The notes beneath the pieces are model-generated. The model did no database searches. It had not been told where the DNA came from and saw only the letters and a list, made by a program, of their open reading frames with translations. Made by a program: the position numbers and the translations under genes. This document shows positions 1 to 7,321 of a stretch of DNA of 64,000 nt, one piece after another. Source of the stretch: Streptomyces sp. NBC_00341 (GTDB lineage Bacteria > Actinomycetota > Actinomycetes > Streptomycetales > Streptomycetaceae); contig NZ_CP108002.1 in assembly GCF_041435055.1 (NCBI RefSeq), forward strand, positions 5,704,001-5,768,000, written 5' to 3'. Every line of letters starts with the position of its first letter. The stretch's first letter is position 1.

Positions 1-548
1 TCGGCGACGGTCTGTGCGGCGCCCCGCACGAAGTGGAACAGCGTCCCGACCAGGCGCCGCAGCACCCCGGCGTCGAGCCCGGTGCCGTAGAGGAGGCGCA
101 CGAGCGCGTCCAGCCCGGCGTACTCGTGCGGGCCGAGCACCGGACGGGCCTGGGAGACCTGGAGCACCCAGGGGTGGCGCAGGTAGAACGCGAGCGTGTC
201 CCGCGCCCAGTCCGTCAGATCCGTACGCCAGTGGCCCGATCCGGCGCGGCCGGCGGGGAGTTCCGCGTGCACCGCGTCGTACATCAGGTCCAGCAGCTCG
301 CTCTTGCCGGGAACGTAGGTGTAGAGCGCCATCGCCGTGCGCCCGAGCCGCTCGCCCACCGCCCGCATCGACAGCGCGGCCATGCCGTCCTCGTCGGCCA
401 CGGCGATCGCGGCGGTCACGATCGCGTCGACCGTCAGCCCCGGCCTGGGCCCCGGACCGGCCGTGCCACCCGCCTCGCGCGGTGCGGCCGAACGCCACAG
501 CAGCGACATCGACCGACGGGCATCGCCCTGCCCGGCATAGACCACCAC
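1..548 (-). CDS. TetR/AcrR family transcriptional regulator (3' end outside window)
   Basis: Open reading frame running off the left edge, 182 residues visible. Residues about 35-80 form a TetR helix-turn-helix: TVDAIVTAAIAVADEDG, then MRAVGERLGRTAMALYTYV. The rest resembles a TetR C-terminal ligand domain (YLRHPWVLQVSQARP). The GTG start was chosen because AGGAG sits 6 bp upstream; an in-frame ATG at 509 has no comparable site. The gene is divergent from a siderophore-interacting protein gene, and two operator-like palindromes lie between them, so it probably represses itself and that neighbour. The ligand is unknown and the C-terminus is missing from the window. Confidence 0.85.
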   Translation of the reverse strand, partial: MVVYAGQGDARRSMSLLWRSAAPREAGGTAGPGPRPGLTVDAIVTAAIAVADEDGMAALSMRAVGERLGRTAMALYTYVPGKSELLDLMYDAVHAELPAGRAGSGHWRTDLTDWARDTLAFYLRHPWVLQVSQARPVLGPHEYAGLDALVRLLYGTGLDAGVLRRLVGTLFHFVRGAAQTVA

Positions 549-557
549 TTGCGACTC

Positions 558-608
558 CTTACGTCGTAAAGTAACTTCGGGCGGTAATTCCTTATGGCGT
601 AAAGTACC
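558..608. promoter_or_regulatory. Paired TetR operator candidates
   Basis: Two related sites 33 bp apart in the divergent intergenic region: CTTACGTCGTAAAGTAAC at 558-575 and CTTATGGCGTAAAGTACC at 591-608. The core TTACGTCGTAA is palindromic around its central base; the second copy is imperfect. Thirty-three bp is about three helical turns, so two dimers would sit on the same DNA face. Binding by the adjacent TetR protein is inferred. Confidence 0.6.
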
Positions 609-616
609 AAAGTCCG

Positions 617-1480
617 GTGAGGGGCTGGTTTCGCGTGGTGGTGCAGGGGTTGGCTGTGTCGTATGTGCGGGTCGAGGATGTCGAGCGGATCAGCCCGCGG
701 ATGCTGCGGATCAGCTTCTCCGGGGACGCGCTGGCGTCGCTCATGGAGGACCGGCCCGACCAGCAGATGAAGCTCTGCTTCCCGAGGCCGGGGCAGCGCG
801 TGCCCCGGCTGCCGGAGCCGGACGCCGAGGACACCTACGGCATGCGCTGGTACGAGGCGTACCTCGCGATCCCCGAACCGGAGCGGCCGCTCATGCGGAG
901 CTTCACCGTCCGCTCGTACGACCCGGGCTCCGGCCTGATGGCCGTCGACTTCGTGCTCCACGGCGACGACGGGCCCGCCACCCGCTGGGCCCGTACCGCC
1001 GGGCCGGGGGACGTGGCCGGCATGGTCGGCCCGTCCTCCGCGTACGCCAGGCCGCTGCCCCGGGCCGGGCATCTGCTGCTGGCCGGTGACGAGTCGGCGC
1101 TCCCGGCCATCGGGACGATCCTCGAAGCCCTGCCGGCCGGGGCGCGGGTCACGGTCTGCGCCGAGGTGGCCGACGCCGCGGAGGAGCAGCGGTTCGACAG
1201 CGCGGCGGAGGTGACGGTGTGCTGGGTGCACCGGGACCGGGGCGCATCGCTGCTGGACGCCGTCCGGTCCGCCGCGCTGCCGCAGGGCGATACGGCCGGC
1301 TGGCTCGCGGGCGAGGCGGGCACCGTCCGCGTGCTGCGCCGCCATCTCGTCGAGGAGCGCGGACTGCCCAGGTCCGCCGTCGAGTTCAGCGGCTACTGGC
1401 GGCGGGCACTGACCCAGGACGACGCGCCCACGGAGGAGGACCTCGCGTGGGCGGCGGAGCGGGCGGCGGAGACTCCCTGA
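617..1480 (+). CDS. Siderophore-interacting protein (FAD/NAD(P)H ferric-siderophore reductase family)
   Basis: 287 residues, the usual size for ViuB/YqjH-type proteins that reduce ferric siderophores in the cytoplasm to release iron. Family marks seen: a FAD-binding loop MRSFTVRSYD, DFVLHGDDGPATRWA, the pyridine-nucleotide loop GDESALPAIG, a late WLAGEAG segment, and the C-terminal SGYWRRA typical of the family. The start is uncertain: GTG at 617 has no clear ribosome site, and in-frame GTGs near 641 and 656 are possible. The downstream N-acyl-D-amino-acid deacylase gene is convergent, and a 22-bp tandem duplication covers both stop codons. Regulation by the divergent TetR gene is likely. Confidence 0.85.
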   Translation: MRGWFRVVVQGLAVSYVRVEDVERISPRMLRISFSGDALASLMEDRPDQQMKLCFPRPGQRVPRLPEPDAEDTYGMRWYEAYLAIPEPERPLMRSFTVRSYDPGSGLMAVDFVLHGDDGPATRWARTAGPGDVAGMVGPSSAYARPLPRAGHLLLAGDESALPAIGTILEALPAGARVTVCAEVADAAEEQRFDSAAEVTVCWVHRDRGASLLDAVRSAALPQGDTAGWLAGEAGTVRVLRRHLVEERGLPRSAVEFSGYWRRALTQDDAPTEEDLAWAAERAAETP

Positions 1481-1506
1481 GCGAGGCGGCGGAGACTCCC
1501 TAAGCG
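1462..1506. repeat. 22-bp tandem duplication across convergent stop codons
   Basis: A 22-bp unit beginning GGCGGCGGAGACTCCCT occurs at 1462-1483 and again at 1485-1506 with one base changed. The first copy contains the stop of the siderophore-interacting protein gene. The second contains the stop of the convergent deacylase gene. Confidence 0.8.
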
Positions 1507-3119
1507 GGGCGCCCGGAGCGCACGGAGCGGCCGGCCAGGGTCTGGGTCCGCTTCCCGTCCTCGATGACGAAGCGGCCGTCGATCAGTACGTGCGGGATGC
1601 CGAACGGCAGGGTGCGCGGCTCGTCGAACGTGGAGCCCGCCGCCACCGTCGACGGGTCGAAGAGGACCAGGTCCGCCCGGTAGCCCTCGCGCACGAGCCC
1701 GCGATCGGCCAGCCGCAGCCGGGCCGCCGGCCGTGAGGTGAGGTGGGCGACGCACTCCTCCAGGCCGAGGATGCCCAGCTCCCGGGTGTACCGGCCGAGG
1801 TACTGCGGGAAGGTGCCGTAGGCGCGCGGGTGCGGCTTGTCGCCCTGGAGGATGCCGTCGCTGCCGCCGGTGTGGACCCGGTGGCGCATGATCTGCCGGA
1901 CGTTCTCCTCGTGGCCCACGTGCTGGAGGATCGTTGTGCCGAGCCGGTCGTCCCGGAGCACCCGCCGCGCGGTCACCCAGGGCTCCTCGCCGCGCAGCCG
2001 CGCGGACTCGGCCACCGTACGGCCGACGTAGGCGTCGAGGCCGGGCACGCTGACGCCGGAGATCTCGATGCGGTCCCACTCGATCGGCACGCCGTGGCAG
2101 CCGTCCGCCCCGACGACCTCCATGTCGTGGCGGATCCGCGCCGCCGTCGCGTCGTCGGCCAGCCGGGCCAGGATCGATTCGGGGCCGCCCTCGCTCGCCC
2201 AGCTCGGCAGCATGGCGACCAGCGTCGTGCAGCCCGGGGTGTACGGGTAGGTGTCGAGGGAGATGTCGGCGCCCGCGTCCAGCGCCCGGTCCAGGAGGGT
2301 GAGCAGCTCCGGCGCCTTCCCCTCGTTCACGCCGAAGTTCATGGTGGCGTGCGCGAGGTGCAGGGCGCAGCCCGCGGTGTGGGTGAGCCGCACCATCTCC
2401 TCGTACGCCTCCAGCGCGCCCGCCCCGTAGGAGCGGTGGTGCGGGCAGTAGTAGCCGCCGTGCTCGGCCACCACCCGGCAGAGCACGGTGAGTTCGGCGT
2501 CGTCCGCGTACATGCCCGGGGTGTAGGTGAGCCCGGAGGACATGCCGACGGCGCCCTCGGCCATGGACCGGGCGACGAGTTCCCTCATCCGGGTCAGCTC
2601 GGCCTCCGTGGCGGGCCGGTCGTCCCAGCCGACCGCGTACATCCGGACGGTGCCCTGCGGGATCAGGTAGGCGGCGTTGACGGCGATGCCCTGCCCGCCG
2701 AAGTTGCGGTCGAGCCGGTCCAGGTACTCGCCGACGGTGCGCCAGTCGAAGTCGATGTCGCTCCCGTCGCCGTTCCAGCCGGTGATGGAGCGGCGGACCT
2801 CCGCGAGGGTGCGGTCGTCGACCGGGGCGTACGACAGCCCGTCCTGGCCGATGACTTCGAGGGTGACGCCCTGTGCGGCCTTCGCGCTGTGGTCGGGGTC
2901 GCGGAGCAGCGCGAGGTCGCTGTGGGCGTGCATGTCGATGAAGCCCGGGGAGAGGGCGAGCCCGTCGGCGTCCAGGGTGCGGGCGGCGGAGGGGCGGGGG
3001 CCCGGGGCGTGCTCCGGGTGGATCTCCGCGATCCGGCCGTCGCGGACGGCGACATCGGCGCGGTAGGAGGGGGCGGAGGTGCCGTCGATGACGCGCGCGT
3101 CGCGGATGACCAGGTCCAT
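1500..3119 (-). CDS. N-acyl-D-amino-acid deacylase (D-aminoacylase, amidohydrolase superfamily)
   Basis: 539 residues, within the usual size range for D-aminoacylases. These cytoplasmic zinc amidohydrolases release free D-amino acids from N-acyl-D-amino acids. The N-terminus DLVIRDARVIDGTSAPSYRAD is replaced here by its key parts: the small beta domain, then the metal-binding GFIDMHAHSD (His64 and His66). The catalytic aspartate motif is TGGSDGIL, followed by HPRAYGTFPQYLGRY. It lies downstream of the PLP-enzyme gene on the same strand, separated by 145 bp of Streptomyces repeats. In this context it may deacylate an N-acyl-D-amino acid or N-acetylglucosaminate before deamination. The true substrate cannot be read from sequence. 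Confidence 0.9.
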   Translation of the reverse strand: MDLVIRDARVIDGTSAPSYRADVAVRDGRIAEIHPEHAPGPRPSAARTLDADGLALSPGFIDMHAHSDLALLRDPDHSAKAAQGVTLEVIGQDGLSYAPVDDRTLAEVRRSITGWNGDGSDIDFDWRTVGEYLDRLDRNFGGQGIAVNAAYLIPQGTVRMYAVGWDDRPATEAELTRMRELVARSMAEGAVGMSSGLTYTPGMYADDAELTVLCRVVAEHGGYYCPHHRSYGAGALEAYEEMVRLTHTAGCALHLAHATMNFGVNEGKAPELLTLLDRALDAGADISLDTYPYTPGCTTLVAMLPSWASEGGPESILARLADDATAARIRHDMEVVGADGCHGVPIEWDRIEISGVSVPGLDAYVGRTVAESARLRGEEPWVTARRVLRDDRLGTTILQHVGHEENVRQIMRHRVHTGGSDGILQGDKPHPRAYGTFPQYLGRYTRELGILGLEECVAHLTSRPAARLRLADRGLVREGYRADLVLFDPSTVAAGSTFDEPRTLPFGIPHVLIDGRFVIEDGKRTQTLAGRSVRSGRPA

Positions 3120-3137
3120 GGGGGTGCCTTTCGCGTT

Positions 3138-3240
3138 CCAGCCCCGCCGGCGTTTGAGGCGCGGGGTCGGGGCGGAGCCCCGGTTGCGGGGAGAGTGGGG
3201 TCTCCCCTGCTCGAACGAAGTTGAGGGCTTGGGGGCGGGG
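3138..3240. repeat. Two Streptomyces intergenic palindromic repeats
   Basis: Positions 3138-3182 carry the element beginning CCAGCCCCGCCGGCGTTTGA with GCGCGGGG as the other arm. Positions 3188-3240 carry TCTCCCCTGCTCGAACGAAG with the arm TTGAGGGCTTGGGG. From memory, versions of both are scattered between genes in many Streptomyces genomes. They fold into GC-rich hairpins and probably act as transcription attenuators between the two genes of this operon. Confidence 0.65.
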
Positions 3241-3264
3241 TGGGGAAGGGCACCCCGCAGGGGA

Positions 3265-4581
3265 TCAGAAGAACGTGCGGATGTAGTCCGTGACCGTGCC
3301 GTCCGTCCGCACCAGCGGAATCAGCTGCCACTTGTCGAAGCTCGTGCAGGGGTGCGAGAGCCCCATCCCCACCCAGTCCCCGACCTCCAGCTCGGCCCCG
3401 TCCGCCGTCCGTACCCAGGCGTGCTGGTCGGACAGCCCGGTGATCTCGATCCCCGACGCCTCGCGGACCGAACCGTCCCGCCCAGACCGCACGACCTGCG
3501 CCACGGGCAGGTCCAGGTCGTAGGCCGCGTCCCGCTTGCCCGCGTTGAGGAACGCCTGCCCGGGGGACGGGCGCGAGACGACCTGCGCCCAGAGCCGGAA
3601 GGCGGGCTGCAGCGCGCCCTCCTCGGGGACCCGGTTGAAGGGGGTCAGATGGCGGTAGTGGCCGTCGTCGTGCGAGACGTACGCCCCCGAGCGGAGCAAC
3701 TTGAGTACGGGGGAGGACAGTTCCGGGATCTCCGCGAACACGTCGGCCACCGCGTCGAACCACGCGCTGCCGCCCGCACTGATCACGATCGGCTCACCGG
3801 CCTCCAGCGCGGCGAACCGCCCCCGCGCGTCGAAGGAGGCGGCCAGCGCGACGAGCCGGCGCAGCCAGTCCCGTACCCGCTCGCCGGAGGCCTCGGGCAC
3901 CTCGCCCTCGTAACCGGCCACGCCCACCAGGCGCAGGGTCCCGGCCTCGCCCACCGCGTCCGCGACCTCGGCGCAGTCGGCCTCGGTACGGGCCCCCGTG
4001 CGGGCGCCCTCGCCGGCGCCGAGCTCCACGACGACGTCGACCGGCCGGGAGGCACCGGCCGCGCGCAGGGCCTCATCCATCAGCTCGACGCCGCGCACCG
4101 AGTCGACGTAGCAGACGAACCGGAATTCGGGGTCGGCGTCCAGCTCGCCCGCGAGCCACCGCAGCGCGGCGGCGTCCACGAGTTCGTTGGCGAGGAAGAT
4201 GCGCCGGATCCCGTAGGCCCGGTAGACCCGCGCCTGGTGCGGCACCGCGGCGGTGATGCCCCACGCGCCGTGCTCCAGCTGGCGGGCGAACAGCTGCGGG
4301 GACATCGACGTCTTGCCGTGCGGGGCGAACGCGAGGCCGTGGCGCTCGGCGTACGTCTCCAGCAGGGCGAGGTTGTGCTCGACGGACTCGGCCGACAGGG
4401 CGAGCACCGGAGTGGTGAACCCGCCGGTGAAGAGGGAGCGCCGCTCGGCGGCCAGCTCGGCCACGGTCAGCCCCTGCGCGTCGGGCGGGAGCGCCTTGAA
4501 CCGGTGGTCGACCCGCTCGTCGGCGAGTCCGGCCAGTCCGGTGAGTCCGGCCACGGGACGGTCGGCAGCCTCGGCAGCCAT
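3265..4581 (-). CDS. PLP-dependent D-amino-acid dehydratase/deaminase (D-threonine aldolase / D-serine dehydratase fold III family)
   Basis: 438 residues. Fold-type III PLP enzyme: the PLP lysine lies in FAPHGKTSMSP (Lys90) and a C-terminal metal-site motif GLSHPCTSFDKW supplies conserved His and Cys, as in D-threonine aldolase and eukaryotic-type D-serine dehydratase. Such enzymes act on beta-hydroxy-D-amino acids. Start chosen at ATG 4581, with GAGGAG 7 bp upstream; the longer open frame lacks a ribosome site. Neighbours are a sugar-acid kinase, RidA (which clears enamine/imine intermediates) and a GntP permease. This makes D-serine, D-threonine or D-glucosaminate the plausible substrates. 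Often annotated simply as amino acid deaminase. Confidence 0.85.
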   Translation of the reverse strand: MAAEAADRPVAGLTGLAGLADERVDHRFKALPPDAQGLTVAELAAERRSLFTGGFTTPVLALSAESVEHNLALLETYAERHGLAFAPHGKTSMSPQLFARQLEHGAWGITAAVPHQARVYRAYGIRRIFLANELVDAAALRWLAGELDADPEFRFVCYVDSVRGVELMDEALRAAGASRPVDVVVELGAGEGARTGARTEADCAEVADAVGEAGTLRLVGVAGYEGEVPEASGERVRDWLRRLVALAASFDARGRFAALEAGEPIVISAGGSAWFDAVADVFAEIPELSSPVLKLLRSGAYVSHDDGHYRHLTPFNRVPEEGALQPAFRLWAQVVSRPSPGQAFLNAGKRDAAYDLDLPVAQVVRSGRDGSVREASGIEITGLSDQHAWVRTADGAELEVGDWVGMGLSHPCTSFDKWQLIPLVRTDGTVTDYIRTFF

Positions 4582-4610
4582 GGGGTGCTCCTCGATCGAA
4601 GTAGGTCGGC

Positions 4611-4675
4611 GTCGTACTGTTGCGTTGCAGCATATGCAACACCCATTGCGCATATCGCTCAGGGCTGTCTAACAT
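4611..4675. promoter_or_regulatory. Divergent promoters with IclR operator candidate
   Basis: Inverted repeat GTTGCAGCATATGCAAC (6-bp arms, 5-bp spacer) at 4624-4640. Leftward, TTGCAT and TACGAC spaced 17 bp could be -35/-10 for the PLP-enzyme gene, and the repeat covers this -35 and spacer. Rightward, TTGCGC (4646) and TAACAT (4670), spaced 18 bp, could serve the kinase gene. An IclR regulator is encoded in the rightward operon, so this is its most likely binding site. All assignments are inferred by eye. Confidence 0.5.
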
Positions 4676-4738
4676 CCGAGCCGACGCCCGGTCAATGGTT
4701 GAGAACCGGTGCCGCCCGCAGACCAAGAGGAGCCCCGA

Positions 4739-5779
4739 GTGTCCGGAACCCCGGCCAGGACCGCCGCAGACGCCGCGACCACGGATGTCGTCTGCCTCGG
4801 TGAGTCCATGGTGACGTTCCTGCCCTCGCAGCCGGGACGCCTCGCCGATGTGCCGTCCTTCGGCCGGGGCATCGGCGGCGCCGAGTCCAACGTCGCCTGC
4901 GCGCTCGCCGGGGCCGGACACCGGGCGGCCTGGGTGAGCCGGGTCGGGGCGGACGGCTTCGGTGACCACCTCGTCGACACGATCGCCGGCTACGGCGTCG
5001 ACACCTCCGCCGTCCGGCGCGACCCCGACCGGCCCACGGGCATCTACTTCCGCACGGCGACGGACCGCGCGGCCGACGTCCACGAGGTGGCGTACTACCG
5101 GGCCGGCTCCGCCGCCTCCGCGATGTCCCCCGCCAACGTCCCGTACGAGGCGCTGCTCGCCGGCCGGGTCCTGCACCTGTCCGGCATCACCGCCGCGCTC
5201 TCCGCCGACTGCCTGGCGCTGCTGCGCGCGCTGACCGCCCCGCGCCCCGGCCGCCCGCTCGTCTCCTTCGACGTCAACCACCGGCCCGGACTGTGGCGGG
5301 GCGGCGACGCCTCCCCCCGCGTCCTGCTGGAGCTGGCCCGGGGCGCGGACCTCGTCTTCGTCGGGGACGACGAGGCGGAGGAGGCCTGGGGGATCGTGGG
5401 CGCCGAGGCGATCCGCGCGGCACTGCCGGAACCGGCGGTCCTGGTCGTGAAGCGGGGCGCGGAAGGGGCGACCGTCATCGCCGGCGACACCGTCACCGAC
5501 GTCCCCGCCCTCCGCGTCGACGTCGTCGCGCCCGTCGGAGCCGGTGACGCCTTCGCGGCCGGATTCCTCTCCGCCACCCTGCGCGGACTGCCCGCCCGCG
5601 ACCGGGCACGCCACGGCCACCTGATGGCCGCCGCCGCCCTCACCGTCCCCGGCGACCTCACCGACCCGCCCGCCCGCGACCGGGCCGACCGCCTGGTGGC
5701 CCTCGACGACACCGCCTGGGGGAGACTGCGTCTCGGCCCCGGGTGGACGGGGGACGACCAGGAGGTACGTACACCATGA
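4739..5779 (+). CDS. PfkB-family carbohydrate kinase, 2-keto-3-deoxygluconate kinase-like
   Basis: 346 residues, ribokinase fold. Phosphorylates a sugar or sugar acid with ATP in the cytoplasm. The substrate-side motif GRGIGGAESNVACALAGAG lies near residue 45. The PfkB signature VAPVGAGDAFAAGF near residue 265 holds the catalytic Asp. The GTG start was chosen because AGAGGAG lies 6 bp upstream. The overall pattern (CLGESMVTFLPSQPG, DVNHRPGLWRG) resembles KDG kinases. Next to a possible D-glucosaminate dehydratase, it would phosphorylate the 2-keto-3-deoxygluconate produced. Its stop overlaps the start of a 26-codon ORF (ATGA), so the rightward genes are probably translationally coupled. Confidence 0.85.
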   Translation: MSGTPARTAADAATTDVVCLGESMVTFLPSQPGRLADVPSFGRGIGGAESNVACALAGAGHRAAWVSRVGADGFGDHLVDTIAGYGVDTSAVRRDPDRPTGIYFRTATDRAADVHEVAYYRAGSAASAMSPANVPYEALLAGRVLHLSGITAALSADCLALLRALTAPRPGRPLVSFDVNHRPGLWRGGDASPRVLLELARGADLVFVGDDEAEEAWGIVGAEAIRAALPEPAVLVVKRGAEGATVIAGDTVTDVPALRVDVVAPVGAGDAFAAGFLSATLRGLPARDRARHGHLMAAAALTVPGDLTDPPARDRADRLVALDDTAWGRLRLGPGWTGDDQEVRTP

Positions 5780-5856
5780 GCGAGCGCGGCGAGCGATCCG
5801 ACAAGAGGGGCGGCACCGGCGAATTCCGGGCCGAGGACAGCGGGGCACGCGGATGA
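5776..5856 (+). CDS. Small 26-residue ORF bridging kinase and iclR-type gene
   Basis: The ATG overlaps the kinase stop as ATGA, and its TGA overlaps the IclR start as ATGA. GGAGG lies 10 bp upstream of its ATG, while the IclR gene has no good site of its own. The peptide (MSERGERSDKRGG onward) is charged and has no recognised domain. It is most likely a coupling ORF that carries ribosomes from kinase to regulator, setting their ratio; it could also be a real small protein or chance. It is too short for most gene finders. Confidence 0.45.
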   Translation: MSERGERSDKRGGTGEFRAEDSGARG

Positions 5857-6611
5857 GCCAGACCGTCGACCGGGCGCTGAGCATCCTGCCGCTGCTCGCG
5901 CAGGGACCCGCCGACCTCGGGCAGGTGGCCGAGCGGCTCGACGTCCACAAGTCCACCGCGCTGCGGCTGCTGCGCACGCTGCACGAGCACGGACTCGTCT
6001 ACCGCCAGCAGGACCAGCGCTACCGGCTCGGCGCCCGGCTCTTCGCGCTCGCCCAGGAGGCCGTCGAGAACCTCGACGTCCGGGAGATCGCCCACCCGCA
6101 CCTCGCCGAACTCAACGAGAGCTGCGGACACACCGTCCACCTCGCGGTGTACGAGGAGAACGAGGTCCTCTACATCGACAAGGTCGAGAGCCGCTACCCG
6201 GTCCGGATGTACTCCCGGATCGGCAAACCCGTCGCGATCACCGTCGCCGCCGTGGCCAAACTCCTGCTCGCCGACCTGACGGAGCCGGAACGCCGCGCCG
6301 TCGCGGAGAAGCTCGACTACCCCATGTACACGTCCCGTTCGACCCCCGGCGCCGGCGCGTTCCTCAAGGAGCTCGCCGCCGTACGCGAACAGGGCTGGGC
6401 CACCGACCTCGGTGGCCACGAGGAGTCCATCAACTGCGTCGGCGCCCCCATTCGCGGCGCCGACGGGCGCGTCGTCGCCGCCATGTCGGTCTCCGCACCG
6501 AACGTGGTCGTCACGGCGGAGGAACTCCTCACCCTGCTCCCGCTGGTCCGGCGCACCGCCGACACCATCAGCCGGGAGTACTCCGGCACCACCCGACCCA
6601 AGAAAGCCTGA
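5853..6611 (+). CDS. IclR family transcriptional regulator
   Basis: 252 residues. N-terminal winged helix (TVDRALSILPLLAQGP, then LGQVAERLDVHKSTALRLLR) followed by the IclR effector domain: SCGHTVHLAVYEENEVLYID, GKPVAITVAAVAKLLLA and ESINCVGAPIRGADGRVV. IclR proteins bind small organic acids or sugar acids. It sits between kinase and RidA genes in a tight rightward operon, so it likely controls the whole catabolic cluster through the inverted repeat at 4624-4640. The effector may be the pathway intermediate 2-keto-3-deoxygluconate, as for KdgR-type members, but this is inference. Confidence 0.92.
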   Translation: MSQTVDRALSILPLLAQGPADLGQVAERLDVHKSTALRLLRTLHEHGLVYRQQDQRYRLGARLFALAQEAVENLDVREIAHPHLAELNESCGHTVHLAVYEENEVLYIDKVESRYPVRMYSRIGKPVAITVAAVAKLLLADLTEPERRAVAEKLDYPMYTSRSTPGAGAFLKELAAVREQGWATDLGGHEESINCVGAPIRGADGRVVAAMSVSAPNVVVTAEELLTLLPLVRRTADTISREYSGTTRPKKA

Positions 6612-6617
6612 TCACCG

Positions 6618-7028
6618 ATGACCGACAAGACCCCCCTCACCCCGAGCACCCACACCGCCCCGCCCGCGAAGTTCTCGCACGGGGTCCGCAAGGGGAACAT
6701 CCTCCAGGTCGCCGGCCAGGTCGGCTTCCTGCCCGCCGTGGAGGGCCAGGCCCCCACCCCGGCCGGCCCCACCCTGCGCGAGCAGACCCTCCAGACCTTC
6801 GCCAACGTCAAGGCGATCCTGGAGGAGGGCGGCGCGAGCTGGGACGACGTGATGATGATGCGCGTCTACCTCACGGACGTCGACCACTTCGCCGAGATGA
6901 ACGAGATCTACAACACCTACTTCGGCGAGCAGGACCTCAAGGCCGCCCCCGCCGCCCGTACGACCGTCTACGTCGGTCTCCCCAAGGGCCTGCTCATCGA
7001 GATCGACGCCCTCGCGGTGCTCGGCTGA
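6618..7028 (+). CDS. RidA/YjgF family enamine/imine deaminase
   Basis: 136 residues, typical for RidA. These small trimeric proteins hydrolyse reactive 2-aminoacrylate and similar enamines/imines formed by PLP dehydratases. Conserved segments: GNILQVAGQVGF near the N-terminus, EEGGASWDDVMMMRVYLTD, and AARTTVYVGLPKGLLIEID, whose Arg is the carboxylate-binding residue of active RidA members. It begins six bases after the IclR stop, so it is cotranscribed. Pairing with the fold III PLP enzyme fits removal of the enamine that enzyme would release. Confidence 0.92.
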   Translation: MTDKTPLTPSTHTAPPAKFSHGVRKGNILQVAGQVGFLPAVEGQAPTPAGPTLREQTLQTFANVKAILEEGGASWDDVMMMRVYLTDVDHFAEMNEIYNTYFGEQDLKAAPAARTTVYVGLPKGLLIEIDALAVLG

Positions 7029-7113
7029 GCCTGATCAACCAGGGCCTGCACCACCGCACCACGCACGGCACGGCGCCCCGCCCCACCGGGGCGCCCTGCC
7101 GCGCTCCCCCCGC

Positions 7114-7287
7114 AGGGCGTGCCGTCCAACTGCCGTCTGCCGCGCGGCGCCTGGCACGCACGCTCGCGGCGTTGCCGAAATGACCTAGTAGCTCCGCTAC
7201 GAGGCCACTCCGGCGCCTTGCGATCGCACGCACCAGGCGCCGCGCGGCCGCCCTCCGGGCTACGACGACAGTTGGACGGCACGCCCT
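7114..7287. repeat. 174-bp palindromic MITE-like element
   Basis: The ends are perfect 19-bp inverted repeats: AGGGCGTGCCGTCCAACTG at 7114-7132 and its complement at 7269-7287. Inside are perfect 15-bp arms CCGCGCGGCGCCTGG at 7140-7154 and 7233-7247, and a central hairpin GTAGC-TCC-GCTAC at 7188-7200. The region between is also roughly self-complementary, so the whole element could fold into one long hairpin. No ORF is credible inside. It separates ridA from the permease gene. It looks like a non-autonomous mobile element or a large attenuator. Confidence 0.75.
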
Positions 7288-7321
7288 ACCCAAAGCCCCA
7301 TGGACGACAACGGAGTTACCC

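Noticed and set aside
4073..5977. 634-residue minus-strand open frame
   Set aside because: Antisense to the PfkB kinase gene and out of frame with the PLP-enzyme gene; no family resemblance.
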